Positions 17,146 through 25,999 of a stretch of DNA of 64,000 bases are shown here, in pieces. Both the position numbers and the translations under genes were made by a program. Source of the DNA: a bacterium (GTDB taxonomy: Bacteria; Chloroflexota; Anaerolineae; Caldilineales; Caldilineaceae); assembly GCA_016124945.1 (NCBI GenBank), contig WGMT01000005.1:1-64000 (forward strand), given 5' to 3'. The notes under the pieces are model-generated. The model searched no databases. It was not told the origin of the DNA and saw only the letters and a list, made by a program, of their open reading frames with translations. Position 1 is the stretch's first letter, and every line of letters starts with the position of its first letter.

Positions 17146-17440
17146 TTAACAGCGTGTTAAGTAAACGAGTTTCGGCGCTGCCTGTATGAGTCGGGCGCGG
17201 AACTCACTCAAGATCGAGTAGTCGAATCCTGGATCGGATAGGTTCAATCCTAGCCCATATTCCCAGTCGATGCGTCCACGAACCGCATCAGCAGCTTGAC
17301 GGTCCGTCAACCCTTCTACAAACTGAAACACCGGCACCGGCCGTGCAGGAGATTCAGCAGGTTGACTACGCCCTGGAAAGAGATCGCAAAACTGTTCGTT
17401 CGTATATGGCCCAGTTGATCCCGCTTTGCCATTGCCAGAC
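17146..17440 (-). pseudogene. Transposase N-terminal remnant (DUF772/IS1182-like)
   Basis: VFQFVEGLTDRQAADAVRGR, then DWEYGLGL and DPGFDYSILSEFRARL, on the minus strand match the N-terminal region of IS1182-type transposases. The preceding residues (LGHIRTN) are in another frame, and the catalytic part is absent. Truncated beside the intact IS. Confidence 0.7.
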
Positions 17441-17631
17441 TCCCTAACGGGAATGCTGCCTGCGCAACTGTTCTCGTATCACTTGCTATATCATTCAATT
17501 GCTGGACTTGCAGCAGCGGTGGTCCCTTTGTCTACATCCCAAACACAGGTTACCGATCTTACTGTCGTATCCTGTTTCGATTTCGCCAACAGAATCGAAC
17601 TATTGACACCTACCGGTATGAGTAAGAAATC

Positions 17632-18366
17632 TTAACTCAACTGGCGAATAAGTTGATCGAGAAGACTTTCGTTGCGTTCCAAGTCTGGATGCATGACACA
17701 CTTGCTTAGGTCCACAGTTTGCCTAAGATAGTCCACTGCTGCAGAAAGGTCTCCTGAATCTCGATGGAGCATGGCCAAATTGTACTTGACCGTAATCTCC
17801 TCGTGATATCTATCCGAAGTTTCTATAATTGCTAAAGCATCTTGATAGCAAGTGAGCGCACGCTGGTACTCTCCTAGATCATGGTAAGTAAGTCCCATGT
17901 TGTTAAGAATCAGAAATATTTCTTGGTCATTGCGATGCTGAATTGCAATCGACAAAGCTGTTTGATAGCTGGCAATTGCTGCCTGATACTCTCGCTTTCG
18001 TCTGTACGCCATGCCAATGTTGCTAAGGATAAGAGGTTGTAATTCAGTATTGCGTATGCTTTTAAGTGTTGTTATCGCCTTATCGAGAAAGGCGATAGCT
18101 TTTTCATGTTCATCAACTGCACTAAACGTCAGCCCCACACCGTTGTATACAGGTACCAACTGCAAAGGTAGTTGATATTTTTCAAGTATCGGCAAAGCAT
18201 CTAGGAGCTTTTCTAATGCTTTAAGGTGATATCCCAACCGATTGTAAATCATCCCAATTTCATAAAGCGTTTGAGCGCAACCAAGTTTGTTACCTTGATC
18301 GCTTCGAATACCTAGTTCTTTTTCACGTTGTTCAATGGCAAACCAGAGTGTTTCGTTGGATTCCAT
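17632..18366 (-). CDS. TPR-repeat protein
   Basis: 244 aa from the ATG at 18366; a start five codons earlier (18381) is possible. At least five tetratricopeptide units are visible, for example NNMGLTYHDLGEYQRALTCY and SNIGMAYRRKREYQAAIASY, with the A/G-Y-x4-Y-A helix pattern. No catalytic or membrane domain. TPR scaffolds mediate protein contacts; related proteins occur as regulators in secondary-metabolism or transposon cargo. It is flanked by transposase remnants, so it may be the surviving C-terminal part of a longer regulator. Confidence 0.75.
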   Translation of the reverse strand: MESNETLWFAIEQREKELGIRSDQGNKLGCAQTLYEIGMIYNRLGYHLKALEKLLDALPILEKYQLPLQLVPVYNGVGLTFSAVDEHEKAIAFLDKAITTLKSIRNTELQPLILSNIGMAYRRKREYQAAIASYQTALSIAIQHRNDQEIFLILNNMGLTYHDLGEYQRALTCYQDALAIIETSDRYHEEITVKYNLAMLHRDSGDLSAAVDYLRQTVDLSKCVMHPDLERNESLLDQLIRQLS

Positions 18367-18381
18367 GTATGCCCTTACCAT

Positions 18382-19037
18382 GTCTACTATAACGTCGTAA
18401 TAGACAAATCAGGTAGAAGCCGGACTTTCTATAGGGGGCCTACTTGCCGGCTTCGGTCTGGGTACGGCAAGCAGCGCCCCTACGATTGTACGACCTCAAA
18501 ATGATTCCTCTATAAGAAACTCGCAAGTTTCTCTCTGCTTGAACCGGTGTCTCATGCTGGTGGAACTACTACTGAAAAACACTAAAGGACTCAGACGATC
18601 ACGATGGTGGGTAATCTAACTTTATACTCGACGTTCCCTCATTATTTTAAGCAAAAACGAGATTTAGATGGTCAAAGGGCCTTTGGTGGCCAAACCGTCT
18701 GTCGATTGCACCACCTTGAGACAATTTGAAGCAATGATGCAAAGAATTGCTGACCGCTTCGGTCAAGACGACTGAATTTACTACATAAACCACTGTATCT
18801 AGTTGCTACAAATCACCGGTATACTAGAAAAGATAAGCAAACCCCGAGCTACATATTTGGTCTGAATAATCTGACTACGATGCCAACCCAATTGTGCCGA
18901 GGAAAACAATGAGTAAGCCGCCGGAAAACAGGCAGGAAACTTGGAACTACTCTATCTCCCTAATACGTCTAGACTTCGTTCGGCAAAGATCATGTACTTG
19001 TATTAGCTACTAATGTGTTTAACATGACAAATCGAAT
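18382..19037. other. Gene-poor spacer before tRNA-His
   Basis: No convincing gene. A GTACGGCAAGCAGCGCCCC palindromic word (about 18463) resembles the hairpin at 30393-30415. A 35-codon frame (18668-18775, ending RIADRFGQDD) reads like the C-terminal scrap of a lost protein, perhaps a transposase. Decayed mobile DNA is the likeliest content. Confidence 0.4.
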
Positions 19038-19066
19038 TTGGCTCAGCCGAATAGCTCGTATATAAT
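19038..19066 (+). promoter_or_regulatory. Promoter of the tRNA-His gene
   Basis: TTGGCT (19038-19043), a 17-bp spacer, then TATAAT (19061-19066), ten bases before the tRNA. The tRNA therefore looks independently expressed, not read through. Confidence 0.65.
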
Positions 19067-19076
19067 ATTTTCATGT

Positions 19077-19149
19077 GGCGCCCATAGCTCAATGGCAGAG
19101 CGCTTGATTGTGGATCAAGAGGTTACGGGTTCGAGCCCCGTTGGGCGCC
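19077..19149 (+). tRNA. tRNA-His (anticodon GTG)
   Basis: A full cloverleaf can be drawn. The acceptor GCGCCCA pairs with TGGGCGC, and the extra G at -1 (19077) opposite C73 is the hallmark of tRNA-His. D-arm GCTC/GAGC. The anticodon stem CTTGA/TCAAG encloses loop TTGTGGA, giving anticodon GTG. The T-arm is ACGGG-TTCGAGC-CCCGT. CCA is not encoded. It lies inside the mobile island, near a HisRS and HisZ/HisG-like genes. It is not the integration site, which is in the PLD gene. Confidence 0.95.
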
Positions 19150-19159
19150 CAATTTGAGA

Positions 19160-19193
19160 ACGTGCCCCACTAGCGGGAGGTACGTTTTTTTTT
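19160..19193 (+). terminator. Rho-independent terminator after tRNA-His
   Basis: An imperfect stem between ACGTGCCCC and GGGAGGTACGT, with loop ACTAGC, runs into nine T residues. Confidence 0.75.
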
Positions 19194-19740
19194 ACTGATT
19201 GTTGGTTACATGCGTGTCCTTGAAAAAGCGAATCGTTTCCGAACAATAGTTCAAAACAATATGTAGTGCCCGAGAATTAGATGCAAAAACTTGATAGACG
19301 ACCTTTGGGCAAAGTGCGTAGGGGGTTGCTTACTACACGCGATCAAGAAACAACCTGCTGAATATCTTAATCTACAGTGTAAAGATTCAATCGTCAACTG
19401 AAGACGCCTGCCTATCAGGGCATTGGCGTCACCGGATCAATCAATCTTACATTACGCCTGGTCAAGTAGTAGAAAATGGCCGAAAACGGCGGGCAATGTA
19501 CATCATTTCTGCACCAAGAGCCGCCGAGCTGAAGCCAATAACGCCATAATCAGCACCGACTTGGCCAGACTCAGCACGCTTGGCCGCCAGCAATGTAAGA
19601 AATCTCCCATTGCGCGATCTCCCTGCCTACCTATAAGGATATCACGATACAGCTAACAGGCAACTGCCTAACTGGTTAGAATACATCTGCCGAAGGCATC
19701 ATATAAACAGCGCTACCAAAACAGACATGTTCATTTACTG
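19194..19740. other. Spacer between tRNA-His and the YchF-like gene
   Basis: About 550 bp with no supported gene. A 77-codon frame at 19423-19656 shows no recognisable features. It includes the 3' flank of the minus-strand cluster. Confidence 0.35.
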
Positions 19741-20829
19741 TTATTTCCCAAACCGGAAATACATAATGTCACCATCTTGAACTTGATACTCCTTACTTTC
19801 CACTCTTACTTTGCCTTGCTGCTTAATTTTGTCTACTGAATCAGCTAATATTAGCTCTTCAGTAGCAAATACTTCGACATTTATCAGATTCTTCGCAAAA
19901 TCCGTATGTAGACGTCTTGCCGCCTCAACAGCATTCGTGCCATTAGGTATGCTCCACTGCTTAAGTCCAAGATGACCAAATGTAAAATACGTAACTCTGT
20001 TGGCTGCGGTGAGAACCAGTTTAGGTATCTCACTAATCTTCAGAGTTAGGCCATTGTATGCCTCCAGAAATTCTCGTCGTTCGTCCTCATCTAGTTGTAC
20101 TATTTCGGACTCTAGCTGAGCGCAGGTAATTATTGCGTTATCTGAAGGTAATTCCTTGCCCTGCAGAAAATAGGACTCAATTTCTTCCTCACCGCAATTA
20201 ACAGCAAGGAGATGAGGAATGTGCGAAACTAGACTCAGTGCGCGAAACTTAGTGTATGAGTTTCTTTCCCAATTTGCCTCATATAAAGGCTGTCCCGCTT
20301 CCAAAAGTCTCTTAGCCTTAGTGAGAAGATCGAACTCCGCCTGTAGTTCATACCTTTGCCGGCCCTGAATCTCCTTCTGGATAGTGACTATTCTGTGATC
20401 AACAAGTGCCAGATCCCAAGTACATAGCTCATGAATTAGCATGGAAAAATCCCTAAATACATCTACATGCGAATCAATGTGCGGTACATCAGCTTGGTCG
20501 AATGCACGTACAATGTGAATCAGAACGTCAGATGATCGTGCATGTTCTTTAGTCTCAGCAGAATCTTCGCCGAATACCTGTCGATCCTTTGGTAGAATTC
20601 CACCAGTATCAATAAACTGAATTTTGAGAGGAAATAGTTCCTTTGGCTCTATGACAGAAGCGATCCTGGACATTCGAGGATCTTCATAACTCACCACAGC
20701 TCGTAGTGGTTTCTTGGTAGAAACTGGCAACGGACTTACTTCTGATTGGTGACCAGTCAAGACACTAAATATCAACGACTTGCCTACATTGGGCAAGCCT
20801 ATTAAGGATACAGTTAGATCTGTCTGCAT
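19741..20829 (-). CDS. YchF/OLA1-like GTPase paralogue with TGS domain
   Basis: 362 aa, YchF length. P-loop GLPNVGKS (residues 10-17) and DTGG (G3) are conserved. The canonical G4 (NKxD) is absent, as in YchF, whose ATP preference comes from a changed G4. The central helical hairpin and a C-terminal TGS domain (TYFTFGHLGLKQWSIPNGT and HTDF) follow YchF. The switch region differs from housekeeping YchF (SPLPVSTKKP where NYPFCTIEP is usual), so it is probably a specialised copy. Last gene of the minus-strand histidine cluster. YchF acts at the ribosome; here a role with the adjacent tRNA-His and HisRS is speculative. Confidence 0.8.
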   Translation of the reverse strand: MQTDLTVSLIGLPNVGKSLIFSVLTGHQSEVSPLPVSTKKPLRAVVSYEDPRMSRIASVIEPKELFPLKIQFIDTGGILPKDRQVFGEDSAETKEHARSSDVLIHIVRAFDQADVPHIDSHVDVFRDFSMLIHELCTWDLALVDHRIVTIQKEIQGRQRYELQAEFDLLTKAKRLLEAGQPLYEANWERNSYTKFRALSLVSHIPHLLAVNCGEEEIESYFLQGKELPSDNAIITCAQLESEIVQLDEDERREFLEAYNGLTLKISEIPKLVLTAANRVTYFTFGHLGLKQWSIPNGTNAVEAARRLHTDFAKNLINVEVFATEELILADSVDKIKQQGKVRVESKEYQVQDGDIMYFRFGK

Positions 20830-21076
20830 TTTTCTACCCGATCTTCATTAAAGCTACTGTGAAAGCCGGAATTTGGCTAGCGCCGGTTGAGCAGCCCGAA
20901 GTTGCGGAGGGCGTATCGAAACCAAGCGGCTTCAAACAGGGTTGCTCCTTTGTAGACGCGCTCCTTGGCTTTGATACGGCTCCTAGATGCGCCTACTCAG
21001 TCGGCGCCGCTAGTCAGAAAACCCGGTTCTCGAAGCTGCGTCCCTTTAGTCAAAGAGCCGTGGTTTGCAGAGATTT

Positions 21077-21787
21077 TCACAATTGTTCTTGTTCAAGACT
21101 CACTCTTCCGTAAAAGGCATGTGAAAACCCCTCGTATACAGCATATTCTCGATCTCCATACATAAAGTGCCACCATTCTCCGGGGTAATTACTAAACCCA
21201 GCCTTCACCATGACTCTAATCAGCATTTCTCTATTCTGTCGTTGAACTTCATTTACCAGAGACGAATTAGTTAAGTGCCTAGGGTTTTCAGTTTCGTTGT
21301 AGATTCCATAGCTAGATCCAAAATCCAACAACGCTCCATTGCTAGCGATCGCAACATCAACTGCACCGCCAGTAGCGTGAGGTGGCGGTTTGCTCGGATC
21401 TTCATCTGGAGGAAATACCACAGCAAACGTAAGAGCTTCGATTTCTTCGTCGGTCTTAAGAGGGTACTTTGTCCTTAATGAATCAAACACCGACCGGTAT
21501 CGCATACGTTGATACTCAATAGGACGGTACGCATCGAATAGTATCAGTTCATATGCAGGAGCTAACTCTGCTGCTACAGACTTTAGCATCCCACAGACGG
21601 ACTTGCGGGCATAGAGAGTGTTACTTCCTGCATACTCGTACCGAATACTCGTCATCTGGATGCGCAGGTTGGGGACAACATCCGAGACGCTAAGAAGCGG
21701 TTCGCCACACTCCTCAATCGGTATATTGTCTATGATCTGCTTGCCGATAATCTGTGTTTGGGTGAGAATTCTTTCTAGTCTTTCCAT
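21077..21787 (-). CDS. VanX-like D-Ala-D-Ala dipeptidase family protein (M15)
   Basis: 236 aa from ATG 21787, chosen because AGGAG lies seven bases upstream; a longer frame to 21862 overlaps the previous gene. Zinc dipeptidase motifs are intact: HATGGAVDVAI (SxHxxGxAxD type), the catalytic Glu and final His in PGEWWHFMYG. No signal peptide, so cytoplasmic like VanX. The epimerase gene ends 10 bp upstream, indicating coupled expression. VanX enzymes cleave dipeptides, so epimerase plus dipeptidase suggests a dipeptide metabolite. No van ligase or regulator is present, so vancomycin resistance is not implied. Confidence 0.82.
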   Translation of the reverse strand: MERLERILTQTQIIGKQIIDNIPIEECGEPLLSVSDVVPNLRIQMTSIRYEYAGSNTLYARKSVCGMLKSVAAELAPAYELILFDAYRPIEYQRMRYRSVFDSLRTKYPLKTDEEIEALTFAVVFPPDEDPSKPPPHATGGAVDVAIASNGALLDFGSSYGIYNETENPRHLTNSSLVNEVQRQNREMLIRVMVKAGFSNYPGEWWHFMYGDREYAVYEGFSHAFYGRVSLEQEQL

Positions 21788-21797
21788 TCTTAAACTC

Positions 21798-22886
21798 CTA
21801 TGTAAAAGCCTGCTCAAATGGAGTTGGATCTGAATAACCAAGACCTGGTAGTTCTTTTTCAAGCATCATTTGCCCATTCCTGAACGCTATGCCTACATCG
21901 ACTGGATTAGCGATGTAGGAGTACGCACTCAATCCACAAGTTACCATCGGATGCGCTCTTGCAAAGTGGTAGTTTGCCAACATCCCCAATGAACTCTCTA
22001 TCATCGAGCCTAACATACATCTGATGTTTCCGGCCTGTGCTACTGCAAAGAGTTTCTTACCGAGATACATTCCACCACACTTAGCTAACTTTACGTTAAA
22101 GAGATCAGCTGCTTGAGCCCTTGTCAATCTCATAGCGTCGATTGGTGAGTAAACTGATTCATCGGCAATAACTGATAGCTTCACTGCCATTTTCACTTCG
22201 CGCAATCCATCCACATCTTGTGCAAGAGTGGGTTGCTCAACCCACTGCGCTCCAGCATCTTCAAACTGGTGAATCGCGCGTATTGCTGTTTTTGGATCCC
22301 TCCATGCTTGATTTGCATCTATGAAAATGATGCATCCATCGCTCAATAGACCTGACAAACAGCGAACCAGATCCAGTTCTTTATCAGTATTGGTGCCTAC
22401 TTTTACTTTGAACACCTTGTGCCCATCCTCTAGATATGCCGATACCAATTCCTCTAGATGCTGTTTAGACGTGTTTAGGGGAATCACAGCGTTTACATTG
22501 ACGGCATAACTACTACCTCCTAGTAAGATATGGGCTGGAACCCCCAAATGTTTCCCAACAATATCAAACAGCGCCATGTCAAGGCCACACTTGGCGGCAA
22601 AGGCACCGTAGGCCACTCTATCAAAAAGCTCAAAAATGCGTTCCATATCGAAGGCATCAACCCCGACAAGCATCGGGGTGATATGTTGAATTGCTCCAAC
22701 TGCCGCAAGCTGGGTTTCACCTGAGGGATCCCAATAGGTCGGGCACTCGCCGTAACCCACACTACCATCTTCTGTCTCTACTCTTACCCATGCATACGGA
22801 AGATAATCCAAGGTACCGGAAGCAAATGCGAAAGGTCTCGATAACGGTATATCTTGACAGACCGCATCAATCTTGCGGATTTTCAT
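21798..22886 (-). CDS. Enolase-superfamily enzyme, dipeptide-epimerase-like
   Basis: 362 aa with the full MLE-type fold. The catalytic KxK is KVKVG in HKVFKVKVG (about residue 160); metal ligands are in FIDANQAW, WVEQPT and IADES; the opposing Lys is in NVKLAKCGG. This pattern is shared by Ala-Glu dipeptide epimerases, o-succinylbenzoate synthase and N-acylamino-acid racemase. The dipeptidase neighbour makes dipeptide epimerase the favoured reading. The ATG has GAGG upstream, and about 0.9 kb of gene-free DNA precedes it. Confidence 0.8.
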   Translation of the reverse strand: MKIRKIDAVCQDIPLSRPFAFASGTLDYLPYAWVRVETEDGSVGYGECPTYWDPSGETQLAAVGAIQHITPMLVGVDAFDMERIFELFDRVAYGAFAAKCGLDMALFDIVGKHLGVPAHILLGGSSYAVNVNAVIPLNTSKQHLEELVSAYLEDGHKVFKVKVGTNTDKELDLVRCLSGLLSDGCIIFIDANQAWRDPKTAIRAIHQFEDAGAQWVEQPTLAQDVDGLREVKMAVKLSVIADESVYSPIDAMRLTRAQAADLFNVKLAKCGGMYLGKKLFAVAQAGNIRCMLGSMIESSLGMLANYHFARAHPMVTCGLSAYSYIANPVDVGIAFRNGQMMLEKELPGLGYSDPTPFEQAFT

Positions 22887-23811
22887 GTGTTACCTCACTT
22901 TGACCTATAATTGGAGACTATCTCACAGGCGGATAATGTAGAATACTGCTTATCAAACAGATGGGAAGTGAGCGATGAACCAAATCTGCTATCAGTTTGA
23001 GAGCGATTACTGTTGGTAGTTTGGGTCAAGTTCAAACCTAAGCCGAAGACGAGAAACTAGCTGTAATAGGTCGAGGTTAATGTTCCCAACAAATACCTGC
23101 AATCCTTGAACAGACGACGCATGGTATCGCAACAGAAGTTGTAAGTAACCTCTTTTCTCATCGCGATTACTGGGTAGGGCCAGCTTCTAAGGTCGGCAAG
23201 AGATGTACTGAATGGCATCCTATGGGTATTGCGAAAAGGGAGGCTCTGGAAAAGACATACTGGCATGATATTCAATGTATGAGATCTGTCATCTATACTT
23301 CCACCGCTGGCCAAAGGGACTTAGCAACTTGGACCTTAGCGCCCTCTTTATCAACAGCACCTTCGTAGATACGAAAACGGGGTGCTTGTGTGGAAAACTG
23401 AGCGAGGTGAAGATTCGAATACCATCGCAGTAGCAAATCGCACTGTCTTGCTCAAGCTACGTGCGTCTCGAGTGCTAGCTCGAATGGAATGGCTTTGTCA
23501 CGAACAACCCGAGAAGCTACTGGCGACCGCGCCCATAACAGTAGTTCCATCAATGCTACACTAGCCAACCACAGCCCAAGACGGTTACGCCCATTGCAGC
23601 TATAGCGCAAGCCCGGGACTCAGGTTGGCGTAAGCCGCGGCACTGCGAATGCAGATGAAAGGGCCAACGTCGCGAACTTCTGTGCATCAATGAAACTTAG
23701 CTGTATTGTCATGCTACTTTGCTAACATCCCCGTTAAGTTATCCAAGGTTCTTAAACAATATTTCTGGCTATGATTTGTCACAAGAAATGCAGCCGGAAA
23801 ACCCAGGAGCA
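22887..23811. other. 0.9-kb gap inside the histidine cluster
   Basis: No supported gene on either strand. Frames at 23057-23314 (minus) and 23382-23564 (plus) lack features. It may hold the promoter of the epimerase-dipeptidase-YchF half, or a decayed gene. Confidence 0.35.
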
Positions 23812-24486
23812 CTATTCAGACTCAACACCCAAATGCTCTAAGGAACAATAGTACCAAATCCGATCCTCTTTTAGAGGGTCTGGATCTGGAAACAAAGACT
23901 GAACCCCGTGTTCTCCAAAGAAGCGTCTGTTAACCGATACAAGCTTAGGATTGATTGTTCGAAAACAAATTCCTGTGAATTTCTTGACTTTAGCTTGCTT
24001 GAATCTTGCATACATGACCGCACTCCCAATACCTTGATTCTGATATAAAGGCAATACTCCAGTCTCTGCTGCATAGAATGTTTCAGATGGATCAATCCCA
24101 TGTGCATCAAGTAGTGTATGAACGCTATTGAACCATACCGAAGGTGTATCAGATGAAGGAACAGCATATCCCCACGAGAATGCCATTAGATTTCCTTGCG
24201 CTCTTCTCGCTCCCACACCTACGAAGTTCTTCTGAGAAAGAGCATCCTCATAAACTGCCTTGGCAGAACCGTCACGCCAGTACTCAACTAATTTCAAGGG
24301 AGCACCACAGCGTCGACATTCAGACCCGTCCCAAAATTGATTGAGATCGTCACCCGCCCCATATGTTTCATTGCACGCAGAACACTTCATTATTTCGTAC
24401 CATGGAGGACCCGCAAAAACAGACGCGTATAACTCTACCACCTCACTCGTCAAGTCTCGATCCAACAGTACAATATCAGTATTCAT
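23812..24486 (-). CDS. GNAT acetyltransferase with N-terminal zinc ribbon
   Basis: 224 aa from ATG 24486 (AGAAAGG upstream); a GTG seven codons earlier (24507) is the alternative. Residues about 30-75 carry two Cys pairs, KCSACNETYG and CRRCGAPL, a zinc-ribbon insert unusual for GNAT. The acetyl-CoA-binding region is recognisable at YAAETGVLPLYQNQGIGSAV (Q-x-x-G-I-G-x-A pattern). It follows the unknown gene by 24 bp in the same direction. It may acylate the product or an aminoacyl intermediate; the acceptor is not predictable. Confidence 0.75.
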   Translation of the reverse strand: MNTDIVLLDRDLTSEVVELYASVFAGPPWYEIMKCSACNETYGAGDDLNQFWDGSECRRCGAPLKLVEYWRDGSAKAVYEDALSQKNFVGVGARRAQGNLMAFSWGYAVPSSDTPSVWFNSVHTLLDAHGIDPSETFYAAETGVLPLYQNQGIGSAVMYARFKQAKVKKFTGICFRTINPKLVSVNRRFFGEHGVQSLFPDPDPLKEDRIWYYCSLEHLGVESE

Positions 24487-24510
24487 CCTGGTTTGCCTTT
24501 CTACCACGCA

Positions 24511-25617
24511 TCAATTCATCTTGGAAGGGGCGATAATATACTTGTAGACGAGTTCCGGTAAAGCCTGCTTTAAATACTGGATTTCGATATCTTTGTTCTG
24601 GAGAGCACGAATTAGGTCCATTCCCGACTCCAACAAAGTGCCATCGACATTGACTGGTGCTACATTCATTGCGTATGCTGCTTCGATTGCATAGAGGACT
24701 TTTTCGACAAAAGGATTCAGCACTTCGCCTCGAGTGGGATCAAGCGTGAAAATATAGTCCTCTGCACCGATATCCTCGATACGTTCCTCGATTTCGCCGG
24801 GAGTATCATCAAAATATATCCTTAGCTCTTTATTTTTCTTGTGTTTTTCTATATAGGGAGTAACAGTGATCGGGTCCAGATACCTCGACCGAAGGTCAAC
24901 CGGCTGCCGCAAGTGTACGGTATCCATCAACTCCATTATATATTTGTCATATACACGTTCATCTACATGTCCAATTTTGCAGTTCACACCTTTTACTTCG
25001 GCCAAATAGATGGCTTCAGCAACCTCGGCTGGTGTGTAGATTATTGCCGCCGGCCAGTGTCCAATCAAATTAAGCAGACTAGAAGGAATTTTCACAACAG
25101 ATTCTGGCAGATCACGAACCTTGCACAATGAGTTTAATTGTTCAGCTGAACTATACCACTTCATCGTATCATCAATGAGTTGGTCCTCTGTATACCGTCC
25201 ACTTTCAAAAAGCCCAGCGAAAATTTCCCAGTATTCTGCATTTTGCCATAGATCTGGAGTAAGTAGGATATCGCTGTTGATGTCATAGGCGTTCATTAAG
25301 GACTGAAAAAGCCTATATTTAGCTTGATCTTTGGCTGTATTTTTCTTTAAGATACGATTGAGATGCTTGGGTGTTTGTGCATTCAGAATTTCAAAAACGC
25401 CTGCGATGAACGCAATAAAGACGCCTGGTTCTCCAAAACGGTGAATATTTGCTTTCTGAATCCGTTTTGCAGCCAACAAACCATGCACTTGGTCAATTGG
25501 CTCTCGCTCAGTCTTGGTAACATTAAACCCGTAGTAGCTCTGAACCACATGTGCCTGAGTGAACACTTCAGTACCTTCGATGAAGAGTCCACTCATATTA
25601 AGTGCTTGACGAATCAT
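24511..25617 (-). CDS. Unrecognised 368-aa protein of the tRNA-His/HisRS cluster
   Basis: Start ATG 25617 is supported by GAAAGG seven bases upstream; five extra codons are possible. No signal peptide or membrane helix. Conserved-looking patches are GHWPAAIIYTPAEVAEAIYL and NCKIGHVDERVYDKYIMELM (about residues 185-230), a charged KKNKELRIYFDDTPGEIEERI stretch and a C-terminal LDPTRGEVLNPFVEKVLY. I do not recognise the family. It lies between HisRS and the zinc-ribbon GNAT, in a cluster with tRNA-His and dipeptide enzymes. A tRNA-using peptide-bond former, analogous to cyclodipeptide synthases, is a testable guess only. Confidence 0.55.
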   Translation of the reverse strand: MIRQALNMSGLFIEGTEVFTQAHVVQSYYGFNVTKTEREPIDQVHGLLAAKRIQKANIHRFGEPGVFIAFIAGVFEILNAQTPKHLNRILKKNTAKDQAKYRLFQSLMNAYDINSDILLTPDLWQNAEYWEIFAGLFESGRYTEDQLIDDTMKWYSSAEQLNSLCKVRDLPESVVKIPSSLLNLIGHWPAAIIYTPAEVAEAIYLAEVKGVNCKIGHVDERVYDKYIMELMDTVHLRQPVDLRSRYLDPITVTPYIEKHKKNKELRIYFDDTPGEIEERIEDIGAEDYIFTLDPTRGEVLNPFVEKVLYAIEAAYAMNVAPVNVDGTLLESGMDLIRALQNKDIEIQYLKQALPELVYKYIIAPSKMN

Positions 25618-25999
25618 GACAAAACCTTTCATTCATTTGGCGCTCCAAAAAGCTGCTACGTGACTAAACTCGCGCATAAACATGGCTGGGCTTGAAGCAG
25701 GAGCCGATTACAGAACAATGAGAAAACACAGTGCTGACTCATGCTGCAGATGGTAGTAAAAGCCCAATACACACTAGCAGGAGCCATCTGACCACCGCTA
25801 AGCTTCTTCGATGCATGCTAAGAACCGTGCTACAAGCTCGACATGAGACAGATCTATATAACATACCATGGTTTTCACCCGTGAGTAAGCCTTCGAATTG
25901 CCCCCAGCTGTCCATTCATTTCACAAAATTGCTCAAATACTTCTATTCTAGCAATCTTCTGGAGATTGCTAGCGACAGATTTCATTGATCATACTTCCC

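Noticed and set aside
19077..19149. tRNA-His as the island's attachment site
   Set aside because: The 12-bp core and the frame-restoring junction are in the PLD gene, and no copy of the tRNA end is seen at the island's other boundary.
21077..21787. Vancomycin resistance operon
   Set aside because: Only a VanX-like dipeptidase is present; no VanH, VanA-type ligase or VanRS.
22960..23030. Short peptide precursor (14 codons after a GGGAAG)
   Set aside because: Too short and without a conserved leader or a modifying enzyme nearby.
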